NCBI RefSeq assembly: GCF_000633515.1
Contig: NZ_AYMP01000005.1
Span: 30,253 to 94,252, forward strand
Length of the DNA: 64,000 nt
Direction of reading: 5' to 3'
Source: Morganella morganii H1r
GTDB lineage: Bacteria > Pseudomonadota > Gammaproteobacteria > Enterobacterales > Enterobacteriaceae
The notes beneath the pieces are model-generated. The model was given only the letters and a program-made list of their open reading frames with translations. It searched no databases and had not been told where the DNA came from. Made by a program: the position numbers and the translations under genes. This document shows, in pieces, positions 21,816 through 30,762 of the stretch (within the stretch, counting starts at the first letter, position 1; the number at the start of each line of letters is the position of its first letter).

Positions 21816-22586
21816 ATGCGACATCCCTTAGTCATGGGTAACTGGAAGCTGAACGGCAGCAGTAAAATGGTTCATGAGCTGATCACCGCTCTGCGTCATG
21901 AAATCGGTAATGTCACCGGATGTGATGTTGCGATCGCACCACCGGCAATTTATCTCTCTCAGGCCAAACAGGTTCTGGCGGGCTCCTCCATTGTGCTGGG
22001 TGCCCAGGATACCGGTCTGAATCTCTCCGGTGCGTTCACCGGCGAAACCTCCCCTGAAATGCTGAAAGATATCGGCGCGCAGTACATCATTATCGGTCAC
22101 TCCGAGCGCCGTACTTACCACGGTGAAAGTGATGAATTAGTGGCAGAAAAATTTGCTGTCCTGAAAAAACTGGGTCTGACCCCGGTACTGTGCATCGGTG
22201 AATCCGAAGCAGAGAATGAAGCGGGTAAAACCGAAGAAGTCTGCGCACGCCAGATTGATGCCGTTCTGAACACTCAGGGTGCAGATGCCTTCCTCGGCGC
22301 TGTCATTGCGTATGAGCCAATCTGGGCTATCGGTACCGGCAAATCCGCCACCCCGGCACAGGCACAGGCGGTGCACAAATTTATCCGCAGCCATATCGCG
22401 AAGAAAGATGCGAAAGTGGCAGAGCAGGTCATCATCCAGTACGGCGGTTCCGTGAACGATAAAAACGCCGCAGAGCTGTTCACTCAGCCGGATATCGACG
22501 GTGCATTAGTCGGCGGCGCATCACTGAAAGCCGATGCGTTCGGCGTGATCGTCAAAGCTGCTGCCGCAGCCAAAGCGGCAAAATAA
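21816..22586 (+). CDS. tpiA: Triose-phosphate isomerase
   Basis: TIM-barrel enzyme that interconverts dihydroxyacetone phosphate and glyceraldehyde-3-phosphate. It also links G3P catabolism from the nearby glp genes to glycolysis. Catalytic residues are visible: Asn9 and Lys11 in GNWKLNG, His95 in IIGHSERR, Glu167 in [11 protein letters not shown]. The phosphate loop is YGGSVN with GALVGGASL. It is 256 aa. GCAGGAGG precedes the start, and a strong terminator follows. Confidence 0.98.
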   Translation: MRHPLVMGNWKLNGSSKMVHELITALRHEIGNVTGCDVAIAPPAIYLSQAKQVLAGSSIVLGAQDTGLNLSGAFTGETSPEMLKDIGAQYIIIGHSERRTYHGESDELVAEKFAVLKKLGLTPVLCIGESEAENEAGKTEEVCARQIDAVLNTQGADAFLGAVIAYEPIWAIGTGKSATPAQAQAVHKFIRSHIAKKDAKVAEQVIIQYGGSVNDKNAAELFTQPDIDGALVGGASLKADAFGVIVKAAAAAKAAK

Positions 22587-22604
22587 TCCCGGATTCCGGA
22601 CAGC

Positions 22605-22632
22605 AAAAAGCGGCGAAATCGCCGCTTTTTTT
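22605..22632 (+). terminator. Terminator after tpiA
   Basis: AAGCGGCG-AAAT-CGCCGCTT with a T7 tail. Confidence 0.92.
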
Positions 22633-22682
22633 GTGTATTCCGTGAAATCAGAACCGGTACTGTCGTTTTAAATAACAAAAAA

Positions 22683-23285
22683 CTAGTTTTTCCAGTTTAT
22701 ATTATTTTTATTTTCACTTTTAAATGTCTCCCGCACCCTGTCAATAATATCTGTCTGCGCCTTTGTCGGTTCCCCCTCCAGCGTCACCACACGTTCTAAT
22801 AATGAAAGGAATGTCACAACCATTTCAGGTGTAAATTGCTTCATACTCAATTTAAGTATATGAGGGACACTTTGATCAAAATTCAGTTCGTTATCATGTA
22901 CCAGATGTGACGATGACGAAAACAAGTCCGCAGCATCCTGATTTTCCAGGTTAAAATTATCCGTAAACAGCGTAATTACCGTTTGTTTTTGTTCCCGGGA
23001 TATTTCCCCTTCCTGCTTCAGTGCCCCGACAATAATAACGGCAGCTGCTTCTGTTGCCGTCGGCAAATTATAAATAGGTTTCACCCCATAGAGTTTTTGC
23101 CACTTTCTTCGCCGGGCCCAGGTAAACGGATTAAACGAATTCAGATCAACACCTGAGTTTTGTAATGAATGTAACGCCCATACAAGCGCAGCTAATGCTG
23201 AAATTGCAGCAATAATAATATGCATATTGAGGTCTGCCCCACTGTCCTTATGAATCCGGTATCCGATTTCTTTTAAATTCTCCAT
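22683..23285 (-). CDS. Membrane-anchored protein with a TerB-like domain (hypothetical)
   Basis: 200 aa. One transmembrane helix (about 19-36, IIIAAISALAALVWALHSL) is followed by a cytoplasmic helical domain. TATEAAAVIIVGALKQEGEI, then SREQKQTVITLFTDNF and ADLF, resembles the TerB/DjlA-like helical bundle, including the acidic residue spacing; the assignment is tentative. The open frame reaches to 23525, but residues before MENLKEIGYRIHKD translate the non-coding tandem repeat, so the start at 23285 is chosen. It replaces the cdh-sbp genes that lie between tpiA and pfkA in E. coli. Function unknown. Confidence 0.65.
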   Translation of the reverse strand: MENLKEIGYRIHKDSGADLNMHIIIAAISALAALVWALHSLQNSGVDLNSFNPFTWARRRKWQKLYGVKPIYNLPTATEAAAVIIVGALKQEGEISREQKQTVITLFTDNFNLENQDAADLFSSSSHLVHDNELNFDQSVPHILKLSMKQFTPEMVVTFLSLLERVVTLEGEPTKAQTDIIDRVRETFKSENKNNINWKN

Positions 23286-23313
23286 GTTACAGACAGAGAT
23301 GCAACAAAAAATG

Positions 23314-23665
23314 TGTGACAAGGCGGCAACGTGAGGATATCCCCGGGAACATACACCAGTATGTGACCGGGGTGGGCGAACGCAGCCAACACGGCCACGG
23401 ACTGAAGGACAATTCGCGTAATCCTCTAAATCATTCAGTTTGTGGCAAGGCGGCAAAGTGAGAACATCCCCGGGAACATACACCAGTATGTGACCGGGGT
23501 GGGCGAACGCAGCCAACACGGCCACAGGCTGAAGGACAATTCGCGTAATCCTCTACATCATTCAGTTTGTGGCAAGGCGGCAAAGTGAGAACATCCCCGG
23601 GAACATACACCAGTATGTGACCGGGGTGGGCGAACGCAGCCAACACGGCCACGGACTGAAGGATG
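23314..23665. repeat. Three-copy tandem repeat, 127-bp period
   Basis: Copy 1 (23314-23410, lacking its left part), copy 2 (23411-23537) and copy 3 (23538-23665) are almost identical. Each holds a hairpin built from CCCCGGGAACATAC and GTATGTGACCGGGG. They end GGACAATTCGCG (copies 1 and 2) or GGATGACGAGG (copy 3), the last abutting the pfkA 3' end. A diverged fourth relative is at 10560-10681, in the same position relative to zapB. Short ORFs through the copies (LAAFAHPGHILVYVPGDV) are artefacts of the repeat. Confidence 0.92.
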
Positions 23666-23676
23666 ACGAGGATTTT

Positions 23677-24654
23677 TTAGTAGAGTTTCTTCGCGGTCTC
23701 ATACCAGTCTTTCTTAAACACCCGCTTCATATTCATCACTGCATCAATAATATCGTGATGAACCAGTTTTTCATTCTGGATCCCGACACAGCGGCCGCCG
23801 TAACCTTCCAGCAGTAACTGAATAGAATATGCGCCCATGCGGGATGCGAGGATACGGTCATACGCCACCGGCGATCCGCCGCGCTGGATATGGCCCAGCA
23901 CCGTTGCGCGGGTTTCGTGATGTGTTGTTGCCTCGATCTGGCGCGCCAGCTCATACACATCGGTGACATGTTCGGTGATCGCCACAATGGCATGACGTTT
24001 ACCTTTATCAATCCCGGCTTTGATTTCTGCAATCAGTTCATCACTGCTGTATTCCACTTCATTCGGCGGCAGAACGATAAATTCACAGCCCCCGGCAATG
24101 GCGGCAGACAGCGTCAGGTCACCGCAATAGCGCCCCATCACTTCCACAATAGAGATACGTTTGTGGGAAGTGGAGGTATCACGCAGGCGGTCAATCGCTT
24201 CAACCACGGTTTCCAGCGCGGTAAAATAGCCGATGGTGTAATCGGTTCCCGCCACGTCATTATCGATAGTGCCCGGCAGGCCGATACACGGGAAACCCGC
24301 TTCAGTCAGTTTTTTGGCACCGAGGTAGGAACCGTCCCCGCCGATAACCACCAGCGCGTCGATGCCGTTTTTGCGCATATTTTCAATCGCCGTTTCCCGC
24401 ACTTTATCATCACGGAATTCCGGGAAACGGGCTGACCCGAGGAATGTGCCGCCGCGGTTGATCACATCAGAGACACTGAAGCGGTCGAGCTGTTTCATCC
24501 GGTTTTCATACAGCCCGAGATAGCCGTCATAAATCCCGATAACTTCCAGCTCTTCTGACAACGCAGCGCGGACAACGCCACGGATCGCGGCATTCATGCC
24601 CGGCGCATCACCGCCGCTTGTCAGCACACCGATTCGTTTGATCTTCTTGCTCAT
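23677..24654 (-). CDS. pfkA: ATP-dependent 6-phosphofructokinase isozyme 1
   Basis: Commits fructose-6-phosphate to glycolysis; allosteric (ADP/PEP) type. Motifs are the [20 protein letters not shown] phosphate loop, [26 protein letters not shown] with the catalytic Asp, and the [20 protein letters not shown] signature. It is 325 aa (320 in E. coli) with a slightly longer region near residue 190. The gene lies between tpiA and cpxP as in E. coli, but sbp, cdh and fieF are missing. Confidence 0.98.
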   Translation of the reverse strand: MSKKIKRIGVLTSGGDAPGMNAAIRGVVRAALSEELEVIGIYDGYLGLYENRMKQLDRFSVSDVINRGGTFLGSARFPEFRDDKVRETAIENMRKNGIDALVVIGGDGSYLGAKKLTEAGFPCIGLPGTIDNDVAGTDYTIGYFTALETVVEAIDRLRDTSTSHKRISIVEVMGRYCGDLTLSAAIAGGCEFIVLPPNEVEYSSDELIAEIKAGIDKGKRHAIVAITEHVTDVYELARQIEATTHHETRATVLGHIQRGGSPVAYDRILASRMGAYSIQLLLEGYGGRCVGIQNEKLVHHDIIDAVMNMKRVFKKDWYETAKKLY

Positions 24655-25561
24655 GATGACCTCTGATTTGCAGATGTAATATGTGTAAATCTGAAAAACC
24701 TGAGCGGCATGTTATCACGCTTCCCCGGTCAGGCTTCGGGAATTCACTGCTGTAATGCGGTGCTGAATTGATTCACCTAACCCTATAGTAAAATAAGGTT
24801 TCGCCGGATGCACCTACCTTTGCGGATTTTTTTGTCATTTTGAGACACCGGAAACACTGGTACGTCATAACCGGATATTATTCAGCATACCCGTTAAGGA
24901 TACCCGAAAAACAGAAAATAATTAGCGTATCCGAAACATTTTTTTCACAAAAAATGCGTTACAGGAAAGAGAGGAGTAAAAACCGGGATTTGAAATAAAA
25001 AATCACATACGGAGAAGAATATATATCCGGATTCCCCGCACATTATGTAATTAATGAAAACAAACAGTAATAAATTATGTGAGAATTTACATTGTGACAT
25101 GATTGATGCAATAGGATTTTATATAATATTTTTTTGCAATTATTGAATATTACTTATGGCAGGTATTAAAAACAAGAATATTCGTAACATTCAGACATAC
25201 TAATTTAATGTTTATCACACTATTATCATTACTCATATCACGGGTATCTCCATTTCCTCCGGTAAATCAAATCCGGAATTTAAACAACAATACTAACCCA
25301 AAAACAGACTTAACAAGAATATTATACTGGTCAATAAAATAAAAAAACCATCAGATTACCTTCATTCATCCTGTGTATTAAGATTCATTCCCACCAGATA
25401 AAATTAAAAAAATCACTTAAATATGCATTTTGCTCTCCGTTGATTAAACAAATCTTAAATAAGATACTTATCTCATAAATAAAAATAACTGCTTTAAACA
25501 TTTACCATTTTCGTCTGACGAAATGGCTTTTGTTATATATACCGACACCAGGGAATCACTA
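24655..25561. other. Gene-free AT-rich stretch between pfkA and the autotransporter gene
   Basis: About 0.9 kb. The first 150 bp must hold the pfkA promoter on the minus strand. From about 24900 the base composition is very AT-rich (many A and T runs) and no open frame with a ribosome site or family match was found. The last 100 bp hold the autotransporter promoter. No repeat or transposase remnant was recognised. Confidence 0.6.
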
Positions 25562-28087
25562 ATGAAACCAAAAAAGAAAATATTACATCTCGCCATATTG
25601 TCCGTTATTTTTACCACCGCGCCTTCATTGGTGATGGCAGAAACATTCTGTGGTGACAGAGGCAGTATCACTTACGGCGGGAGCTCAACACTCACCGGAG
25701 AACTCACGGCGGATCAGTGCTATGAGGTTGGCGCATCAGTTATCGGCGATCCCGCAGACTATATCGGGATTGCCAAAGATCTGACCCTGCTGAGCGGCAG
25801 TAAACTCAGTGTGCTTGGCCTGTTTGAGGATTCTCAGGTTCAGGGTGGTGCTGAAGTCTGGATTGATAAAACAAGCCATATTGCCTGGGACGGCTATCAC
25901 ACCGGTTTCCCGGCTACCGGCAGCCGTATTGATATTCAGAGCGGTGGTTTAATCCGTGTTCTGGACGGCGGTATATTAAAAGACTCCGTACTCAACGGCG
26001 GAACCGTCTATGTCAGTAATACCGGTAAAGCGGATGACCCGGGCCGGTCAGAAAATAATATCGTCAGCAACGGCGGGAAATTATTTATTTACCTGGGCGG
26101 GGAATCAACCGGTACACAGGTTAATGACGGCGGTTATGAATATGTCCAGCAGGACGGTAAATCCCTGGATACCGTTGTCAATAACGGCGGTGCCCAGATG
26201 CTGAAATCCGGCGGATTTGCGGACAGTACCATTATTAATGACGGCGGATTACAGCAACTGCACGGCAAAGGGTTTGCCGATAATACCCTCGTGAACGCCG
26301 GGGCCCGGCAATATGTTGTCGATGACTCCAAAGCCACCAATACAACCGTTGATGGCGGCCAGCAATATATTTTCCGTCAGAATACCACCGCTGCTGCCGG
26401 TATTGCGGAAGTTAACCGGATAAAGAACGGCGGTGCCCAGATTATTAAAGGCGGCGGACAAGCGATTAATAACAAACTCTATGACACCGCCGTACAACAT
26501 ATTTACGAAGCCTCCTCCGCGACAGATACCACACTGAGTGACCGTGCCAAAAGCTGGCTGGCGGCCGGCGCGCAGCTCCTCGGCGTCACCACAGTTAATC
26601 AGCAGTCTCAGGTACAGCTGACTGCCGGTGCGGAAGACAGACTGGCTGCGGATGCCGGGGCATATGCGGAAAATATCATCTTATCCGGCACGGACAGCAC
26701 CCTGCTGGTGATCACCGGCGATACCGGGAATACCGCCTTTGCCGGTTCGCTCAGCGGGCAGGGGCAGATCCGGTTTGTTGCGCCGGTCAATGCCGGATAC
26801 AGCCATCTGCTCATTGATAATCTCTCCGGCAGCCAGACATTTTTTATGAACACTGCCATTGCGGAACAACAGGGGGATTACCTCACTATCCGTAACGGCA
26901 GTGGTGATCATGCTCTGAATGTACAGGATTCCGGGGCTGAAATTACCCGTCCGGATGAGTCACGTCTTGATATAATCACGGACGAAAGCAGTAATGCACA
27001 GTTCCGCCTGAGCGCCCTCGACGGTACCAATATCAATGCGGTGGACGGCGGGACCTATATGTACTCGCTCTATCAGCGTGATGAGCAGGACGGCAAAATC
27101 TGGTATCTGGCGGCTCAGAAAGATGAACCGGGCGAGCCTGAAAAGCCGGTTCCGCCGGTTGTTCCGGACAATAAAACCACACCGTCCACCGACGCGGTGT
27201 TATCCATGTCTGCCGCGCCGCAGCTGATTTTTAATCACGAACTCGACACTCTGCGGTTCCGCCGCGGCGAGTTACGGGATAATCAGGGCGATGCGGGGGT
27301 CTGGGTGCGCCTGACCGGCGACAGAACCCGTGCGGGCACCGGACACACACACTTTAAACTGAATCAGGCCGGTTTTGAGCTGGGTGCGGATAAATCCGTC
27401 CCGCTGGAAAACGGCAAATTGTGGCTCGGCGTCTTTACCGGCTATAACGATGTCAAACTGAAGCATCAGCGCGGCGGCGAAAGCAGCATCGACAGTATCA
27501 CTGCCGGGGGTTATGCCACCTGGTTCTCAGATAACGGCTGGTATCTCGATGGTGTGCTGAAATATAACCATTTCAATAATGAGTTACGTGCAGTTTCCAC
27601 CAACCGCAGCAGCATCCGGGGGGATTATTCACAGAATGCTTACGGCGCATCCGCAGAAGCCGGTTACGCCTTTGATCTGCCGGACGCCTTCTGGACAGAG
27701 CCGTATGCCCGCCTGAGCTATATGCGTGCGGACAGCAAATCAGTTCACCTGAACAATAATATGCAGGCAAAACTGAATGCCCAGCAGTCCCTGCAATCCG
27801 AACTCGGGCTGCACGCGGGGAAAGATTTCACTCTGAACAATCAGGTGATTATCACCCCTTACGCCACACTGGCCTGGCAGCATGAGTTTATCAGCAATAA
27901 TGATGTGACCATTAACCAGCGCAATACGTTTGACACCGATTTCTCCGGCGACAGCCTGAAAGCCGGCGGCGGGTTAACTGTCCGTTTCACACCGCAGATT
28001 CAGGCTTATGCGGAAATCGATTACCGCAAAGGCGACAAAACAGAATCGCCGCTGCACGGCAATATCGGTGTGCGCTACAACTTTTAA
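25562..28087 (+). CDS. AIDA-type autotransporter (type Va) surface protein
   Basis: 841 aa. A signal peptide (about 1-27, VMAETF) is followed by a passenger of short repeats of about 19-20 residues of the form T-x-V-x-x-GG-x-Q-x-V (for example VNNGGAQMLKSGGFADSTI and INDGGLQQLHGKGFADNTL). These are typical of AIDA-I/TibA/Ag43 beta-helices. A pertactin-like stretch and a Pro-rich linker (EPEKPVPPVVPDN) precede a C-terminal 12-strand beta-barrel (about 565-841) that ends in Phe (GVRYNF), the BAM signal. The expected role is adhesion, autoaggregation or biofilm. The ATG at 25562 has AGGGAA upstream; 25523 would add 13 residues before the signal peptide. It stands alone between pfkA and the prophage, suggesting acquisition. 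Confidence 0.88.
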   Translation: MKPKKKILHLAILSVIFTTAPSLVMAETFCGDRGSITYGGSSTLTGELTADQCYEVGASVIGDPADYIGIAKDLTLLSGSKLSVLGLFEDSQVQGGAEVWIDKTSHIAWDGYHTGFPATGSRIDIQSGGLIRVLDGGILKDSVLNGGTVYVSNTGKADDPGRSENNIVSNGGKLFIYLGGESTGTQVNDGGYEYVQQDGKSLDTVVNNGGAQMLKSGGFADSTIINDGGLQQLHGKGFADNTLVNAGARQYVVDDSKATNTTVDGGQQYIFRQNTTAAAGIAEVNRIKNGGAQIIKGGGQAINNKLYDTAVQHIYEASSATDTTLSDRAKSWLAAGAQLLGVTTVNQQSQVQLTAGAEDRLAADAGAYAENIILSGTDSTLLVITGDTGNTAFAGSLSGQGQIRFVAPVNAGYSHLLIDNLSGSQTFFMNTAIAEQQGDYLTIRNGSGDHALNVQDSGAEITRPDESRLDIITDESSNAQFRLSALDGTNINAVDGGTYMYSLYQRDEQDGKIWYLAAQKDEPGEPEKPVPPVVPDNKTTPSTDAVLSMSAAPQLIFNHELDTLRFRRGELRDNQGDAGVWVRLTGDRTRAGTGHTHFKLNQAGFELGADKSVPLENGKLWLGVFTGYNDVKLKHQRGGESSIDSITAGGYATWFSDNGWYLDGVLKYNHFNNELRAVSTNRSSIRGDYSQNAYGASAEAGYAFDLPDAFWTEPYARLSYMRADSKSVHLNNNMQAKLNAQQSLQSELGLHAGKDFTLNNQVIITPYATLAWQHEFISNNDVTINQRNTFDTDFSGDSLKAGGGLTVRFTPQIQAYAEIDYRKGDKTESPLHGNIGVRYNF

Positions 28088-28109
28088 TTTCTCGTTGTAA
28101 TTCAATTAC

Positions 28110-28133
28110 GGCGGCCGCAAGGCCGCTTTTTTT
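28110..28133 (+). terminator. Terminator of the autotransporter gene
   Basis: GCGGCC-GCAA-GGCCGC followed by TTTTTTT. Confidence 0.9.
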
Positions 28134-28161
28134 ACCGGCTGCATCTCCGGTACCCAAAAAA

Positions 28162-28211
28162 CAGATAAAAAAAAGCCCCTCGAGAGGGGCTGTAAAAGAC
28201 AGGGATGGTGT
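28162..28211. repeat. Prophage attachment site attL
   Basis: 50 bp that recur at 58625-58674 in the same orientation with one mismatch (G at 28182, A at 58645). The segment contains the GCCCCTC-N2-GAGGGGC hairpin and AAAAGACAGGGATGGTGT. The left flank is host (autotransporter side) and the right flank is phage. Confidence 0.92.
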
Positions 28212-28260
28212 TCAGTTTTTACGCTTAACCCATTGAAATATATAAGCGTACATTGCTGAG

Positions 28261-28278
28261 TGTCCACATACTGTCCAC
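28261..28278. promoter_or_regulatory. Candidate integrase arm-type sites, attL side
   Basis: Two direct TGTCCAC copies start at 28261 and 28272, 11 bp (one helical turn) apart. The same pair with the same spacing is next to attR (58528, 58539). Paired arm sites on both sides of the core are expected for P2-type integrases. Confidence 0.6.
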
Positions 28279-28304
28279 TATCGACCATTATTGACCACGT
28301 ACCA

Positions 28305-28332
28305 CAAAAGCCCCTGTTTCCTGGGGCTTTAC
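28305..28332. terminator. Terminator at the prophage left end
   Basis: AAAGCCCC-N7-GGGGCTTT, preceded by A and followed by TACTTT; it can isolate the accessory gene from host transcription. Confidence 0.7.
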
Positions 28333-28401
28333 TTTATCCCTTCCTGCCTGTTCAATGTACCGACTCTGATTGTTTAACTTTACTTAACCGATGGTGACTC
28401 T

Positions 28402-29139
28402 ATGGAAGATATTATTTTCTTTATTGCGGTTGTCTCTTTCCTGGCTTTTGTTATTGGAATGATCAAACCTCAGGCTGTTAAAATGCCCGGCAGAGGTAAG
28501 GCTGCTTTGATTTATCTTGGCGCGTTTCTGGTTTTTTCCGTCATTGGCTCGCAGTTATCTCCCGATAAAAAAGAAAAAAAACAGGCACAGCAAAACGAAA
28601 CCGTAGCGGTAACCAGCAAGTCCGAAATCCCTGCATTCAAATACCCGCGTATGACACTGAAAGAATACCGCAATGAGGCTCAGGCGACCCGGCAGGACAT
28701 TGTTAAAAACTATCTGGCAAGTGTACCGTTCGATAGTTCTCACTTCGATATTTTTTATAACTGCCTCAGTCAAATGAGTTACACGAAAAATATAGATCTG
28801 ACATTGGCCGAGGTTCTCGGCTGGTGCAAAGCTGACTTTGACCGTTCTGTCAGTGCGCTGAATGACCGCGTTAACCTGGACAATTTTGTATCTAAATTTT
28901 CTTCTTTTGACGGTTCTTACCGGCCATTAGAAAAACAGATTAAAAATGATATGAATGATAGCCGCAGCTATTCCCACGAATCGACAACCTACCGAATGGA
29001 TCTCAGCGCAAAACCGCCGGTTGCCACTGTCATAACAACCTTTACCGGGAAAAATCAATATAACGCCACCGTGAAACAAAGAGCCGTGGCAAAAGTTGAT
29101 ATCACCACAGGGGATATTATTTCTTTCGACTACGAATAA
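28402..29139 (+). CDS. Prophage accessory membrane protein (hypothetical)
   Basis: 245 aa, not recognised. Two transmembrane helices are visible (about 3-20 and 34-50), then a charged KKEKKQAQQNE linker and a larger soluble domain. In that domain KYPRMTLKEYRNEA and LAEVLGWCKADF are the most distinctive parts. The gene has its own terminators on both sides, is opposite to ogr and sits at the att end, the usual place for lysogenic conversion genes. A superinfection-exclusion or host-fitness role is possible but nothing in the sequence proves it. Confidence 0.65.
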   Translation: MEDIIFFIAVVSFLAFVIGMIKPQAVKMPGRGKAALIYLGAFLVFSVIGSQLSPDKKEKKQAQQNETVAVTSKSEIPAFKYPRMTLKEYRNEAQATRQDIVKNYLASVPFDSSHFDIFYNCLSQMSYTKNIDLTLAEVLGWCKADFDRSVSALNDRVNLDNFVSKFSSFDGSYRPLEKQIKNDMNDSRSYSHESTTYRMDLSAKPPVATVITTFTGKNQYNATVKQRAVAKVDITTGDIISFDYE

Positions 29140-29157
29140 TATTCAAACCAGATATGC

Positions 29158-29189
29158 GAAGCCCCTCAAATTGAGGGGCCTTATTTTTA
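29158..29189. terminator. Bidirectional terminator between the accessory gene and ogr
   Basis: GCCCCTCAA-N1-TTGAGGGGC-type hairpin followed by CTTATTTTT. Confidence 0.85.
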
Positions 29190-29438
29190 CATCGGCAATA
29201 CTAATTGATTTTCGCCGTAATGACTTTTCGGAAACGCATTCTCCGGCAGGCGGAATCCTGTCGGCAGTGGCTGCGGGGCTGGCTTTGTTAAATACCGTTC
29301 GACGCTGGTCAGGGTAGTAAAAGTACAGCCACACAGTATATTTTGACACTGGTGATAGCTGCGTTTCGTTTCTTCAGTTACCGGCTCGCTGGTGCGAGTC
29401 CAGGATGCGGCGCCGCATTTTGGACAATTAAACGCCAT
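29187..29438 (-). CDS. ogr: Late gene activator, Ogr/Delta family zinc finger protein
   Basis: 83 aa. Zinc ligands Cys5, Cys8, Cys31 and Cys36 keep the exact C-X2-C-X22-C-X4-C spacing of P2 Ogr, with the conserved YHQCQN segment and SVERYLTKP. Ogr binds TGT-N12-ACA elements and contacts the RNA polymerase alpha subunit to activate late promoters. Two such sites are present in this prophage (30673 and 46907). Located next to D at the prophage end, as in P2. Confidence 0.93.
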   Translation of the reverse strand: MAFNCPKCGAASWTRTSEPVTEETKRSYHQCQNILCGCTFTTLTSVERYLTKPAPQPLPTGFRLPENAFPKSHYGENQLVLPM

Positions 29439-29488
29439 TGTAAAACCTTGGTTCGGGGGTTTGCCTGTCCTAATTATATCACGTTAAA

Positions 29489-30613
29489 TTAGTTGTCTGA
29501 ATTATCACCATCCACCATATTGTCATTATCAATTTTAAGCTCTAATTCAAGCTGTGTCTGAAAGCCGCCCTCGCCTATCTGATGCACCACCCGGGCAATA
29601 ATCCATTTGTGATTATCAATCACCGATTTAAAGCCGCTTACCGTGGCGGGCATTTCCGGAAACAGGTCTGCCCGGCCACGCGCCAGCGTGATAGAAAACT
29701 CCGCTGCCCCGCGTTGCAGTTTCAGCCACTTTGCCGCTGCCGCCCGTTTTGCCGCTGTCTCGGTTTTAAAGGTCTGACGCATCACAAAAACGTTACCCTC
29801 TGCCCCTTCCAGATATTCACCCTCTTTACTGCCTGATTTTTCTTTCTTTTCTTTTTTCGGCTTTTTACTTTTGTGATTCTTCCGCTTCACACTGGTTTCC
29901 GGTTTTTTCCCGAAGTTGAGATCCAGCCAGTTCGCCTTTACGCCGGTGTAAGCGTCCCGGTCAGCCACACGGAAGCTGTGCTTATCACCGCTGTCACGGG
30001 TGATCACTATTTCCGGTATAGGCTTGCCGCTGGCTGACAGCCCCCGGTTCGGGATGATAAACAGCAGGTTCCCGTTTTTGATAGTGGCAATAGCGCCCAG
30101 CATTTCCGCCATGCGTGACAGAAAACTGATATCGCTCTCATTAGTCTGGTCAGCGTGGTCTATTTCAATATCAATCAGTTGTCGGCTGACTGCCGGCGTC
30201 AGGTTGTAGCGCCCGGCAATAGCGCTGACCACCTTACCGACAGTGATATCATGCCAGCTGTATTCACGCTTAACGTTGAAGTCCTGCCGGAAATCCGCAG
30301 ACCGCGCTGTCACAATTAACTGGTCAGGCGGCCCGGAGTGACTCACCTCATCAACGGTGAAAATACCTTTATGCGTCAGTGGTTCACCACGCCAGCCGAT
30401 AGCGACACTGACCTCAACCCCGCGCGGCGGCAGCTCTATTTTCCCGTCAGTATCATCAATGGTGATTTCCAGCGTGTCAGCCTCAAAGCCCCGGTTGTCC
30501 GTCAGTGTCAGTCCCATCATGCGCCCGTTCAGGCTTAACACCTGCTTTCCGCCGATAGTGATATCAAAGGCCGGTTGCTTTACCAGTTCCGGATCAAAAT
30601 AGTGTTCAAACAT
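29489..30613 (-). CDS. D: Late control/tail protein D
   Basis: 374 aa, similar in length to P2 gpD (387). Features are the PAFDITIGGKQVL start, ETDTLEITIDD-like segment (FEADTLEITIDDTDG) and HADQTNESDISFLSRMAEMLGA, typical of phage late control D proteins. A Lys/Glu-rich stretch at about 245-265 is a lineage insert. It builds the tail hub that links tube and spike, at the same place as T4 gp27. Minus strand, divergent from FI; in P2 D is preceded by U on the same strand. Confidence 0.92.
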   Translation of the reverse strand: MFEHYFDPELVKQPAFDITIGGKQVLSLNGRMMGLTLTDNRGFEADTLEITIDDTDGKIELPPRGVEVSVAIGWRGEPLTHKGIFTVDEVSHSGPPDQLIVTARSADFRQDFNVKREYSWHDITVGKVVSAIAGRYNLTPAVSRQLIDIEIDHADQTNESDISFLSRMAEMLGAIATIKNGNLLFIIPNRGLSASGKPIPEIVITRDSGDKHSFRVADRDAYTGVKANWLDLNFGKKPETSVKRKNHKSKKPKKEKKEKSGSKEGEYLEGAEGNVFVMRQTFKTETAAKRAAAAKWLKLQRGAAEFSITLARGRADLFPEMPATVSGFKSVIDNHKWIIARVVHQIGEGGFQTQLELELKIDNDNMVDGDNSDN

Positions 30614-30672
30614 GCGCCCCCCTTATGCGGACACTTTCCCACATCGCGCGCGCGTGACTGTACCGCTTTTGC

Positions 30673-30692
30673 TTGTCACACGGATATCACAA
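30673..30692. promoter_or_regulatory. Ogr operator in the divergent D/FI late promoter region
   Basis: TTGT-N12-ACAA matches the P2 Ogr site TGT-N12-ACA and is nearly symmetrical, so it could serve both D and FI. A 20-bp element with alternating CG at about 30632-30655 (CTTTCCCACATCGCGCGCGC) recurs in inverse orientation at the O/P promoter. Confidence 0.75.
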
Positions 30693-30762
30693 GTGAAAGC
30701 GCATGATTTAGCAGGGTTTTATCATGACAATAGCGTTACTTCTTTTTTTGTGAGGCTGAATT

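Noticed and set aside
23286..23525. N-terminal extension of the TerB-like protein through the tandem repeat
   Set aside because: The extra 80 residues translate the repeat unit, which also yields the same peptide in other copies (23431-23652). A start at 23285 fits the protein domain better.
23314..23665. Tandem repeats as a possible CRISPR array
   Set aside because: Units are 127 bp, adjoin without variable spacers, and no cas gene is near.
24655..25561. Possible hidden gene or transposon remnant in the gene-free stretch
   Set aside because: Only short frames without ribosome sites, and no terminal repeats or transposase fragments could be seen.
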